Shown: positions 24,729 to 33,382 of the stretch, in pieces
How positions within the stretch are numbered: the stretch's first letter is position 1
Layout: every line of letters begins with the position of its first letter
DNA from: DASUCS01 sp041166745
GTDB lineage: Bacteria > Actinomycetota > Acidimicrobiia > Acidimicrobiales > JACDCH01
NCBI GenBank assembly: GCA_041166745.1
Contig: JBEEGH010000029.1
Span: 1 to 64,000 of the forward strand
DNA: 64,000 nt
Direction: 5' to 3'
The notes under the pieces: generated by a model
What the model was told of the DNA's origin: nothing
The model's database searches: none
Seen by the model: the letters and a program-made list of their open reading frames with translations, nothing else
Program-made: the position numbers and the translations under genes

Positions 24729-24742
24729 CGAACAGATGTTTG
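24729..24742. promoter_or_regulatory. LexA box 3 (CGAACAGATGTTTG)
   Basis: A full consensus match. It overlaps the predicted -35 element of lexA by three bases. Confidence 0.88.
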
Positions 24743-24768
24743 CCTCGGCGACGCCCCTTTGGTACCGT
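24740..24768 (+). promoter_or_regulatory. lexA promoter
   Basis: TTGCCT (24740-24745), a 17-base spacer, and TACCGT (24763-24768) with TGG before it. The start is predicted near 24775, inside LexA box 4. The recA promoter has the same form (TTGCCG-17-TACGCT). Confidence 0.6.
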
Positions 24769-24772
24769 TCGC

Positions 24773-24786
24773 CAAACATACGTTCG
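24773..24786. promoter_or_regulatory. LexA box 4 (CAAACATACGTTCG)
   Basis: One mismatch to consensus (second base). It covers the predicted lexA start site and gives autorepression. Confidence 0.8.
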
Positions 24787-24799
24787 ATCGGAGCAATCC

Positions 24800-25432
24800 A
24801 TGACGGAGCACCGCCTCACCGACCGCCAGCGCGAGGTTCTCGAGATCATCGATCAGTCGATGCGCGAGCGCGGCTATCCACCCTCGGTGCGCGAGATCGG
24901 TGAATCCGTGGGCCTCACCTCCCCCTCCACCGTGCACTCGCACCTCAACACGCTGCAACGGCTCGGGTTCCTCCGGCGCGATCCCACGAAGCCCCGGGCC
25001 ATCGAGGTCCGCTGGGATCCGAACTCCGGCGCTTCCCTCGAGCGGCGGCCCGCTCGCTACATCCCGCTCGTCGGTGATGTGGCCGCCGGTACCGACGTGC
25101 TCGCGCAGGAGAACGTGGAGGAGATCCTTCCGCTGCCGTCCGACTTCACCGGCGATGGCGAGCTGTTCATGCTGCACGTGCGAGGCGACTCGATGATCGA
25201 CGCTGGCATCCTCGACGGCGACTACGTGGTCGCTCGCGTCCAGCCCACTGCCGAGAAGGGCGACATCGTCGTCGCCGGGCTCCCCGGCGAGGAAGCCACG
25301 GTCAAGACGTACAGCCGCAAGGGCAGCAAGATCACCCTGCTGCCCTCGAACCCCCGGCTCCAGCCGATCGAGCTCGACGCCGCCGACGTCACCATCTACG
25401 GCAAGGTCGTCACCGTCCTGCGCCGCCTGTAG
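24800..25432 (+). CDS. lexA: SOS repressor LexA
   Basis: 210 residues from ATG 24800 (GGAG eight bases upstream). The N-terminal winged helix is RLTDRQREVLEIIDQSM with the recognition region SVREIGESVGLTSPSTVHSH. The self-cleavage Ala-Gly is in VGDVAAGTDVLAQ, the catalytic Ser in RGDSMIDAGILDGD, and the catalytic Lys in GEEATVKTYSRKG. Activated RecA triggers cleavage and frees the SOS genes. Four LexA boxes upstream show shared repression of lexA and the divergent LysM gene; recA at 40260-41330 has a fifth box. Confidence 0.96.
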   Translation: MTEHRLTDRQREVLEIIDQSMRERGYPPSVREIGESVGLTSPSTVHSHLNTLQRLGFLRRDPTKPRAIEVRWDPNSGASLERRPARYIPLVGDVAAGTDVLAQENVEEILPLPSDFTGDGELFMLHVRGDSMIDAGILDGDYVVARVQPTAEKGDIVVAGLPGEEATVKTYSRKGSKITLLPSNPRLQPIELDAADVTIYGKVVTVLRRL

Positions 25433-25490
25433 TCCGCGAGGCGATAGACCCGATGCACGCGCAGGGGTCCGAATCGTCGAGAATGGGTGG

Positions 25491-26828
25491 GTGCGGCCGA
25501 AAGTGACCCGCTGGGGTGCACTGGTACTGGTCATCGGCGCGATGGCTGCGTTCCCCGCGTCCGCACGCGCCACCCCGACGACGCCCAACGATCCCGCGTT
25601 CAACCTGCAGTGGAACCTGCGAATGATCGGCGCACCGGCCGCGTGGCAGGTCGCCACGGGCTTCGGTACCACGATCGCCATCGTGGACTCCGGGGTCGAC
25701 CTCGGCCACGAAGACCTTGCGAGCAAGATCGTCGGAGACGTCACCTGCGTCGGCTCCGGTGGAAACTCCGCGAAGTGCAAACCCGGCGGTCAGGACGACT
25801 ACGGGCACGGTACCCACGTCGCCGGCACAGCCGCGGCCTCGACCGACAACGGCACGGGCGTCGCCGGCGTTGCTCCGGACGCATCGATTCTCGCCGTCAA
25901 GGTCCTCGGCTCGGATGGGTCCGGCGCTGGGGACGACGTCGCCGCCGGCATCAAGTACGCGGCCGATCACGGTGCCGCGGTCATCAACCTCTCTTTGGGC
26001 AACGTGTCACAGTCGCTCATCGGGTCGTCGTTCCAGGGCGCGCTCGACTACGCGTTCAACAAGGGAGCCCTCCCGATCATCGCGGCCGGCAACAGCTTCG
26101 TCCTGCCGTCGGGACCGATCTCGCACGCGATCGTGGTCGGCGCGCTGAATCGAACCGGCTTGAAGGCGAGCTACAGCAACATCAGCAGCAGCCAGTGGGT
26201 CATCGCGGCGCCGGGCGGGGAACCGGACGACACCGAAGACACGTGCTCGAGCTCACCGGCGGGCGTGCTGTCGACGTACTTCATGAACCGGTATGCCTGT
26301 CTTGCCGGCACGTCGATGGCCGCGCCGCATGTGTCGGGTGCGGCGGCGGTGCTGCGTGGCACCGGCCTCACCGCGCAGCAGACGGTCGACAAGCTGCTCT
26401 CGACCGCGCGCAACCTCCCCACGACGAGCCTCGACGGAGCGGGAGCCCTCGATCTCGCCGCGGCTGTCGGCGAGCCACCGACGCCTCCGCCGAGCACGAC
26501 ACCCGAGCAGACGACCGTGCCGGAGCCCTCGAGCGGCCCCGTCGGCGGAGGGGGAGGCGGAGGAGGGGGCGAGATCGCAGTGACGCCGTCCGGTGATGTC
26601 AGCGGACCGACGTCGACGAGCCCCGCTGGCCTGATCGACCCGCCGGGGCAACGAGCGGCCGCACCACCGGCTGGTCGCGTCACCACTCGGTCTCCTCGGA
26701 ACAACGACCTCTCGGCCGGCATCGTCGCCGTAGCCGTGGTGATGGCCGCGGGGGTGAGCGCCGCACTCGGATGGTTGTTCTTCCGCGGGCAGAGTTGGGC
26801 GCGGCGCACCCCGAGGTTGGATCGTTAG
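25491..26828 (+). CDS. Membrane-anchored S8 subtilisin-like serine protease
   Basis: 445 residues from GTG 25491. A signal peptide ends at ARAT near residue 28. The catalytic domain (35-325) has Asp in IAIVDSGVDLGH, His in YGHGTHVAGTAA and Ser in AGTSMAAPHVSGAAAVLRG, with the oxyanion Asn in PIIAAGNS. A Pro/Thr linker and a nine-Gly run follow. A C-terminal TM helix (AGIVAVAVVMAAGVSAALGW) and a basic tail anchor it outside the membrane, like mycosins but with no ESX genes around. There is no long propeptide. It converges with dapE; the stop codons overlap (26825-26828). Confidence 0.88.
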   Translation: MRPKVTRWGALVLVIGAMAAFPASARATPTTPNDPAFNLQWNLRMIGAPAAWQVATGFGTTIAIVDSGVDLGHEDLASKIVGDVTCVGSGGNSAKCKPGGQDDYGHGTHVAGTAAASTDNGTGVAGVAPDASILAVKVLGSDGSGAGDDVAAGIKYAADHGAAVINLSLGNVSQSLIGSSFQGALDYAFNKGALPIIAAGNSFVLPSGPISHAIVVGALNRTGLKASYSNISSSQWVIAAPGGEPDDTEDTCSSSPAGVLSTYFMNRYACLAGTSMAAPHVSGAAAVLRGTGLTAQQTVDKLLSTARNLPTTSLDGAGALDLAAAVGEPPTPPPSTTPEQTTVPEPSSGPVGGGGGGGGGEIAVTPSGDVSGPTSTSPAGLIDPPGQRAAAPPAGRVTTRSPRNNDLSAGIVAVAVVMAAGVSAALGWLFFRGQSWARRTPRLDR

Positions 26829-27889
26829 ATCTCGTTGACGAGCAGATCGCGCAGGATCGCCCACGTCCGGTCGAGCTGCCCGCGGGTCACATGTTCGTCA
26901 GCAGTGTGGGCCAGCAGTGGATCGCCGGGACCGAGATTCACTGCAGGCATCGACAGGGCGCTGAAGCGGGCAACGTCCGTCCAACCGAGCTTCGCGCGCA
27001 CCTCGAGACCATTGCGGGCGACGAGCGCAGCGAAGATCGGATGGTCGAGCCCGGGACGGGCGCCGGCAGCCGAATCGAGGATCACCGCCGTGTCGCCCTC
27101 CTCGAGCATCGGAGCGATCAGTTCACGCAGCCATGCCTCGGCCGACGCCTCGTCGCGGTCGGGAGCGAAGCGATGGTCGATCAGCACGCGTGCGCGATCC
27201 GGCACGACGTTGCCGGCGATCCCACCTTCGACGAGCACCGCTTGCACCGCCTCGCGGTACTCGCAGCCGTCCACCACGGGCCGACGTCCTTCCCACCCGT
27301 CGAGAATCGTCAACAGCCGGCCGAGACGATGGATGGCGTTGCGTCCCATCCACGGGCGAGCGCTGTGCGCTCGGACGCCGGTCAGCGTGACGTCCAGTCG
27401 CAGCGTTCCTTGGCAACCGGCTTCGAGCACCGCATCGGTCGGCTCTCCGAGGATCGCAACGTCGCCCTGGAGCAGCTCCGGACGATCTCGGAGCACGTGT
27501 CCGAGGCCGTTGTGCTCGGAGGCGATCTCCTCGCCTGCATAGAAGACGTAGGTGACGTCGATCGCAGGTGTGTCGATGGTGGTGGCGAGCTCGATCATCA
27601 CCGCGAGACCGCTCTTCATGTCCGCCGAGCCGAGTCCCCACAGCGTGTCGCCTTCGATCCGGGCGCGGTCGTTGTCGTTGACCGGCACGGTGTCGGTGTG
27701 ACCGGCGATCACGATCCGCATCGGGCGGTCGAGTGACGTTCGAGCGATCACGTTGTTGCCGATGCGATCGACCGTCAGCCACGGCGCGGCGCGCAGCTCG
27801 GCCTCGATTCGATCGGTGATGGCCTGCTCGGCGTGGCTCACCGACGGAATGTCCACGAGCTCAGCGGTACGCGCCAACAGGTCCGTCAT
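26825..27889 (-). CDS. dapE: Succinyl-diaminopimelate desuccinylase
   Basis: 354 residues from ATG 27889, overlapping the dapD stop as ATGA. An M20 metallopeptidase: the metal site includes IAGHTDTVPVND (His, Asp), WGLGSADMKSGLAVMIEL (Asp) and FYAGEEIASEHNGLG (catalytic Glu-Glu). It removes succinate from N-succinyl-LL-2,6-diaminopimelate to give LL-diaminopimelate. Pairing with dapD, and dapC at 33383, confirm the succinylase route. Confidence 0.92.
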   Translation of the reverse strand: MTDLLARTAELVDIPSVSHAEQAITDRIEAELRAAPWLTVDRIGNNVIARTSLDRPMRIVIAGHTDTVPVNDNDRARIEGDTLWGLGSADMKSGLAVMIELATTIDTPAIDVTYVFYAGEEIASEHNGLGHVLRDRPELLQGDVAILGEPTDAVLEAGCQGTLRLDVTLTGVRAHSARPWMGRNAIHRLGRLLTILDGWEGRRPVVDGCEYREAVQAVLVEGGIAGNVVPDRARVLIDHRFAPDRDEASAEAWLRELIAPMLEEGDTAVILDSAAGARPGLDHPIFAALVARNGLEVRAKLGWTDVARFSALSMPAVNLGPGDPLLAHTADEHVTRGQLDRTWAILRDLLVNEI

Positions 27890-28704
27890 GCGGTGACGCC
27901 GTGTTCGCGCAGCAGGTCGTTCAGCTGCGCCTTGTCGTGGCGGGCCCCGGGTTCGAGGCGCTTGATCACGAGGACGCACGGCAGACCGAACTCGCCGCCC
28001 GGGAACTCGCGTCGACGTGATGCCTGCACGACGACGCACCACGGGGGGACGACCCCTCGGCTCAGCTCCTCACCGGTCTCGGCATCGATGACCGGAATGG
28101 ACTTCGCCAGGATCACCCCCGCTCCGACGAACGCACCCTCGCCGACGCGCGCGCCCTCCACGATCATCGACCGGCTGCCGATCATGACGTTGTCGCCGAT
28201 GAAGACCGGCGCCGCCTGTGGAGGCTCGAGCACGCCTCCGATACCCACGCCGCCGGAGAGGTGCACGTTCTCCCCGATCTGCGCGCACGAGCCGACGGTC
28301 GCCCACGTGTCGACCATCGAGTTCGCCCCGACGCGGGCGCCGATGTTCACGAAGCTCGGCATCAGGATGACGCCCCGGTCGAGGAAGGAGCCGAAGCGGG
28401 CCACCGCTCCGGGCACGACCCGCACTCCCCGAGCACCGTGGTCCTGCTTCAACGGGATCTTGTCGGCGTACTCGAACGGCCCGAACTCGATCGTCTTCAT
28501 CGCGGACAGCGAGAACATGAGGAGAATCGCCTTCTTCAGCCACTCGTGCACGACCACCTGATCGTCCACGAGCTCGGCCACCCGCTCCTCGCCGCGGTCG
28601 AGCCGCGCGATCACGCTGTAGACGAGCTCGCGGGCATCGGGATTCCCGGCGAGCTCCTCCCGGCGGTTCCACAGATCCTCGATCTGCGCCTGCAGCTCGC
28701 TCAT
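27886..28704 (-). CDS. dapD: Tetrahydrodipicolinate N-succinyltransferase
   Basis: 272 residues from ATG 28704. A left-handed beta-helix of hexapeptide repeats runs from MPSFVNIGARVGANSMVDTW through GENVHLSGGVGIGGVLEPPQ to GEGAFVGAGVILAKSIPVID. It transfers succinyl from succinyl-CoA to tetrahydrodipicolinate in meso-diaminopimelate and lysine synthesis. The length and the PQAAPVFIGDN loop fit the DapD enzymes of the E. coli type rather than the longer mycobacterial form. It is the first gene of dapD-dapE and is divergent from the coiled-coil gene. Confidence 0.93.
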   Translation of the reverse strand: MSELQAQIEDLWNRREELAGNPDARELVYSVIARLDRGEERVAELVDDQVVVHEWLKKAILLMFSLSAMKTIEFGPFEYADKIPLKQDHGARGVRVVPGAVARFGSFLDRGVILMPSFVNIGARVGANSMVDTWATVGSCAQIGENVHLSGGVGIGGVLEPPQAAPVFIGDNVMIGSRSMIVEGARVGEGAFVGAGVILAKSIPVIDAETGEELSRGVVPPWCVVVQASRRREFPGGEFGLPCVLVIKRLEPGARHDKAQLNDLLREHGVTA

Positions 28705-28782
28705 GACGGGCGAGGCTAGTAGCGGCGCCATTTGCGGCTTGAACGCACAACTAATGTCACGGGTCGCGCACACGGAGCTGGG

Positions 28783-31700
28783 ATGGACCGCATGGCGAAT
28801 GGGGGCACAACGGGCGACGATCTAGAGCGTCTGCGCGTTCAGGTCGACGCCACTCGTACGGAGCTGGGCGAGCTCGCCGGTGCGATCACGGGGCTTACCG
28901 AGCTCGTCACCGACCTCATCCGCCGATCGGCGGCGAACACCGATCATCAAGGCGATCGATGGCAAGCACGCCTCGGCAGCCTCGAGACCCGGCTGGAGAT
29001 GCTGGAAACGTCGATCCGCCTCGAAGTCGAACGCATTCGCGGGGCGGCCGGCGCGGTCGACGCTCTGGCCGACGATTTCAAGAGCACCGTCGGCGGCACC
29101 CACAACCTCGTCGATCTCGCCGCCGAGATCAGCGATCGCATCGCCTCGCTGGAGTCGCTCGAGCGCGGCGTGCGGGGAGCGGCGCAAGACATCGCAACGA
29201 CGGTCGAAGCTCGCCTCGATCGCGACGCGTCAGAGCGCGAACATCGCGACGACTCGCTCGCCGACCGTGTCGGCGGGGTCCTCGAACGGATCGACCAGCT
29301 GGCCGAGGCCGCCCGCGAGCAGGCCGCGGCGCGCGGCCGGCTCGAGGAGATCGACCGCTCGGTCTCGGAGACCAAGGAGAGCCTCGCGTCGTTGGCCGTT
29401 CGCCTCGAAGGCGTCGCGCAGGTCACCGCCGGCCTGCCTTCCATGGAAGAGCGGCTGACATCGCAGTTACGCGACGCAACCGCGTGGGGCGACGTTCTCG
29501 GTCGACTGAGCTCACAAGTAGGCGGCGTCCACACGCGCCTCGACGACACCACGGCTGTTCAGAGCTCGCTGGCCGAGACCCTGACTGCGGTCAGCCATGA
29601 AATCGCTGGGGTGCGTTCTGACCTCGACGCGTCGAGCGAGGCGACGCGCGCCGAGGTGGCCACGACGCTGTCAGAGCTCGTAAACGAGATCCGGGGTCTG
29701 GGCACGCGCATCGACGATGCGAGCGCGGGCGACGACCGACTCACGGAGATCGCCGGTGCGTTGGCGCAAGTGCGCGCGAACCAGCCGCTGCTCACGGTCC
29801 GACTCGACCAGCTCGCCGCCGATCTCGCCGAGGTCCACGGCCGGGTGACCGAGCCCGACGAGTCGCTCGGCAACATCGGTGAACGTCTCGATTCGCTCGC
29901 CGCAGCCATGCGCCAGGTGGTCGCCTCCCAGCCCGACGCTCGTCCCCAACTGGAGCAACTCGCGGCGATCGTCGAAGCAATGCGATCCGAGCAGCCCGAC
30001 GTCGTCGACCACGTCGAGCGGCTCTCCAGTCAGATCGAGGCGCTGAAATCAGACCTGCCTGATCCTCACGAGTCGATCGAGCGGCTCTCCAGTCAGATCG
30101 AGGCGCTGAAATCAGACCTGCCTGATCCTCGCGAGTCACTCGAACGGCTCGCCACCGAGGTCGGCGCACTCCTTGCCGCTCAACCCGATCCGAACGCGCT
30201 CGTCACACGCATGCACGAGGAATTCGGCGCGGTACGCGACTCGTTTCCCGACGTGGGAGCGCTCACAGAGCGCATCGCTTCCGAGCTCGCGCAGCTGCGC
30301 GCGAGTCAGCCCGAGCTCACGGTCGATCTGGAACCCGTCTTCGATCGCATCGACCACCTCACCGACGAGCTCACCCATCTCCGCGCGGGGCAACCGGCCA
30401 CCGATGCCGTGATCGGGCGCGTCGCGTCGATCCTCAACGAGCACTCGACGATGCTGACGCAGCTCCAGGGGGCACAGCCGCAGCTCACGGTCCGACTGGA
30501 CCAGCTCGCGGCCGATCTGGCGCAGCTCGCCGAGCACCCCGACGTTGCTCCCGAGTCGCCACTCGTCGTTGAACGCCTCGACCGGATCGCGGCCGATGTG
30601 GCCGAGCTCCGCGCCACCGATGGACTGCTCGGCGCCGCCGTCTCGCCCCTGGCGGAGCGCATCGAGTCGGTCTTCGAGATCGTGCAGACAGGACTCACTC
30701 CGGCACCCGATGTCCGGCCGAGCCTCGATCAGCTGGCCGGCGCGATCGCCGAGCTGCGCGACGTGGCCGCGGGCCGCACCGAGGAGTGGGCCGCGAACCA
30801 TGATGCGCAGCTCGCCGGCCTCGCCGACATCGTGCAGCAGGTGCGCGCCGGTCAACCCGACGTCACGCTGCGACTCGATCAGGTGCAAGCCGAGCTCTCG
30901 GACCTGCGCACACGGCTGCCCGACCTCGATGCCCTCCTCTCTCCGGTCAGCGAGCGCCTCGACCAGGTGGCAATCGAGCTCAACCGGCTGCAAGACAGCG
31001 AACCCGCTCTGGCTCGGATCGGCGCCGAGCTCGCCGAGTTGCGCGCCGCGCAACCGGATCCGGACGCGTCCGTGGCGTTGCTCGCCGACCGACTCGATCG
31101 CATCACCGCGGAACTCATCGCGCTCCGTGCCGACCAGTCCGACGTCGACTCGGGGGCGGCGATCGCGCCCCTCGCCTCGATTCTGAACGAGCACTCGGCC
31201 ACGCTCTCGGCGCTCCAGGCCGGACAGCCACAGCTCGTGGTCCGGCTCGATCAGCTCGCGGCCGATCTGGCCGAGCTCGCTGAACGACCCGACGTTTCCA
31301 CCGAGTCGCCGCTCACGATGGAGCGGCTCGACCGTCTCGTCGCCGAGGTCGCCGCGGTACGCGTCGCGCAACCCGACCCCGAGGTCGCGCAGAACTTTCT
31401 CGCGGATCAGCTCGACCGCATCGCTGCGCAACTGGCATCGCTGCGCACAGACCAGCCGGATCCGACGGCAATCGCCTCGACCATCCACGCCCGGCTCGAC
31501 GAACTCGGCGCGACGCTCGGCGCACTACAGACGCAAGTCGATCGTCCCGCTCCTGAGCCTCCCGACGTCGCGGGTGCGATCGAGCCACTCAATGCCCAAC
31601 TCGCGAATGTCGACGCGCGCACCGCAGCGACGACTGAGGCCGTGCTCCAACTCGATGCGGCGGTCGCGCGGACGAGCATGCAGGTCGACGACATCGTCGC

Positions 31701-33378
31701 CGGGCTCGCGTCGCTGAGGGAGACACCCGACGACACCGCGTCGGCGTTGGCGCCCGTTGTCGACCGATTGGCGATCGTCGTCGACTCCGTCTCCTCGATG
31801 CACGGCGACGTGACCAACCTGGCGGACTCGATCTCCACGCTGCGCAACGATCGCTCGCAGCTCATACAAACCTCGATGGAGACGAACGGTCGGCTCGACC
31901 TGCTCGCCGCGAATGTCGGCGAGCTGCGCGAGTCGCGCCCCGATTTCGGTTCCAGCTTTGTTGCGTTGAGCGGGCTCCTCGAGTCGGTGCAAGCGAACGT
32001 CACGGACACCCACGATCGCATCAGTGCCCTCGGTGAACTGGTGCGCGACGCCGATGGCGACCGGACCGACCTCTCAGCCGCCATCGCGCCGTTGTCCGAA
32101 CGCCTCGACACCATCGCGTCGCAAGCGGCCAACAGCGAACAGCGGGTGGCCACCGTGCTGGAGAGCTTCGCCGAAAGGTTCGGGCGGCTCGACACCGAAC
32201 GCGCTGCCGTGTCCGAACAGCGGATCGATGAGGTCCGCCAGGCGGTCAACGGCCTGAGTGATCGTCAGACCACCGCGCTGATGGACATCGTGGAACGGTT
32301 CGAGCAGGTCAGCGCGAACGTTGCCAGCACGCAGGAGGCCACTCGGTCGCTCGAGGCGGCCATTGCCTCGTCCGCGGGCGATGGCACTGATGAGCGCCTC
32401 GGTGAGCTCACGTTGCAGCTCACGTCGCTGACCGCCGACGTGAAGTCCACGGTTCGTGCAGTCGTGGGGCTCGGTGCGGAATTCACCGGGCTGCGTTCGG
32501 ACGTCCAATCGCTGAGCGAGTCGATGCCCGATCGCAACGACGCCGATGCCGAAGTGCGCGCCGCGTTGGCTCGGCTCGACGCGGCCATCGGCGATCGCGA
32601 TCAGCAACTGCACGACACGGTCGAGCGCCTCGACGCGGCGGTTGGTGCACGCGACGCGCAACTGCGCGACGCCATCACCCGGCTCGACACCGCGGTCACC
32701 GAGCGCGAGTCTGAGGTCACTGAAGGGGTCGCTCGGCTCGACGCCACGTTGGCGAATCGCGACGCGAGTGTTCGCGACATTCTCGGCCGGCTCGACGCGG
32801 CGATCTCCCAGACGAGCCGCGAGTCTGACTTCTCGGATCTGGCCAGGCAGTTCGACGCCGCGATCGCCGAAATGCGGCGCGACCTCCAGAGCATGTATCA
32901 AGCAGCGTCGAGCACCGACGTGCTCGACATGGTGCGCTCCATCGCCGAACGCGATCCCAACGAGGCCGTACACCCGATCGCCAGTGCGCTACGCGACCTG
33001 CGCACCGATCTCGTCGCGATGAACGACGCCATCGCCGATCTGCGATCGGACGTCCGGCGAACCGAAAGCGATCTCGCTGGAGGCGCGGGTGCCGCGCTCA
33101 CGTCGGCCGCATCGGCGATGGCCCGCCTCGAAGGGCGCATGGATGGCGAGTTCGACACCGTCAGCAGGCAGATGGAATCCCTGGGCACCTTGTTGGCACA
33201 GGCGATCGATGCGGTCCATCGCATCGAGGTGCAGGTGGTCGGGGCGCAGCCGGTGTCGGAGAAGATGCGGGCCTCGGCCGCATCCGTGCTCGAGACCCTT
33301 CGAGCCAACGTTCGTCAGCGGGCGGCCGCTCGACGCAACTCCGGCGCGCCACCAGAGCTCGGCGCCGGCCCCAGCTGA
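28783..33378 (+). CDS. Very long cytosolic coiled-coil protein (1531 residues), function unknown
   Basis: Start ATG 28783 follows GGAG with good spacing. From about residue 15 to 1500 the chain is nearly unbroken heptad repeat, rich in Leu, Ala, Asp, Glu and Arg. It has no TM helix, no signal peptide, no globular domain I know and, as far as I can see, no Cys. Degenerate units recur, each near QPxLTVRLDQLAADLAEL with a following PDxxxxxxxLxDRLDRI segment; RLDAAI-type units dominate from 1260 to 1350. A 63-base in-frame duplication sits at 30016-30141. The tail is basic and Pro/Gly-rich. Scy/FilP-like polarity scaffolds or DNA-organising proteins are possible roles, but nothing in the sequence decides. 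It sits between dapD and dapC and converges with dapC at four bases. Confidence 0.85.
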   Translation: MDRMANGGTTGDDLERLRVQVDATRTELGELAGAITGLTELVTDLIRRSAANTDHQGDRWQARLGSLETRLEMLETSIRLEVERIRGAAGAVDALADDFKSTVGGTHNLVDLAAEISDRIASLESLERGVRGAAQDIATTVEARLDRDASEREHRDDSLADRVGGVLERIDQLAEAAREQAAARGRLEEIDRSVSETKESLASLAVRLEGVAQVTAGLPSMEERLTSQLRDATAWGDVLGRLSSQVGGVHTRLDDTTAVQSSLAETLTAVSHEIAGVRSDLDASSEATRAEVATTLSELVNEIRGLGTRIDDASAGDDRLTEIAGALAQVRANQPLLTVRLDQLAADLAEVHGRVTEPDESLGNIGERLDSLAAAMRQVVASQPDARPQLEQLAAIVEAMRSEQPDVVDHVERLSSQIEALKSDLPDPHESIERLSSQIEALKSDLPDPRESLERLATEVGALLAAQPDPNALVTRMHEEFGAVRDSFPDVGALTERIASELAQLRASQPELTVDLEPVFDRIDHLTDELTHLRAGQPATDAVIGRVASILNEHSTMLTQLQGAQPQLTVRLDQLAADLAQLAEHPDVAPESPLVVERLDRIAADVAELRATDGLLGAAVSPLAERIESVFEIVQTGLTPAPDVRPSLDQLAGAIAELRDVAAGRTEEWAANHDAQLAGLADIVQQVRAGQPDVTLRLDQVQAELSDLRTRLPDLDALLSPVSERLDQVAIELNRLQDSEPALARIGAELAELRAAQPDPDASVALLADRLDRITAELIALRADQSDVDSGAAIAPLASILNEHSATLSALQAGQPQLVVRLDQLAADLAELAERPDVSTESPLTMERLDRLVAEVAAVRVAQPDPEVAQNFLADQLDRIAAQLASLRTDQPDPTAIASTIHARLDELGATLGALQTQVDRPAPEPPDVAGAIEPLNAQLANVDARTAATTEAVLQLDAAVARTSMQVDDIVAGLASLRETPDDTASALAPVVDRLAIVVDSVSSMHGDVTNLADSISTLRNDRSQLIQTSMETNGRLDLLAANVGELRESRPDFGSSFVALSGLLESVQANVTDTHDRISALGELVRDADGDRTDLSAAIAPLSERLDTIASQAANSEQRVATVLESFAERFGRLDTERAAVSEQRIDEVRQAVNGLSDRQTTALMDIVERFEQVSANVASTQEATRSLEAAIASSAGDGTDERLGELTLQLTSLTADVKSTVRAVVGLGAEFTGLRSDVQSLSESMPDRNDADAEVRAALARLDAAIGDRDQQLHDTVERLDAAVGARDAQLRDAITRLDTAVTERESEVTEGVARLDATLANRDASVRDILGRLDAAISQTSRESDFSDLARQFDAAIAEMRRDLQSMYQAASSTDVLDMVRSIAERDPNEAVHPIASALRDLRTDLVAMNDAIADLRSDVRRTESDLAGGAGAALTSAASAMARLEGRMDGEFDTVSRQMESLGTLLAQAIDAVHRIEVQVVGAQPVSEKMRASAASVLETLRANVRQRAAARRNSGAPPELGAGPS
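30016..30141 (+). repeat. Tandem 63-base duplication (three heptads)
   Basis: Two adjacent 63-base copies (30016-30078 and 30079-30141) encode ERLSSQIEALKSDLPDPHES plus I, and the same with R for H and L for the last residue. Only a few bases differ, so the duplication is recent. It keeps both reading frame and heptad phase. Confidence 0.9.
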
Positions 33379-33382
33379 CGCC

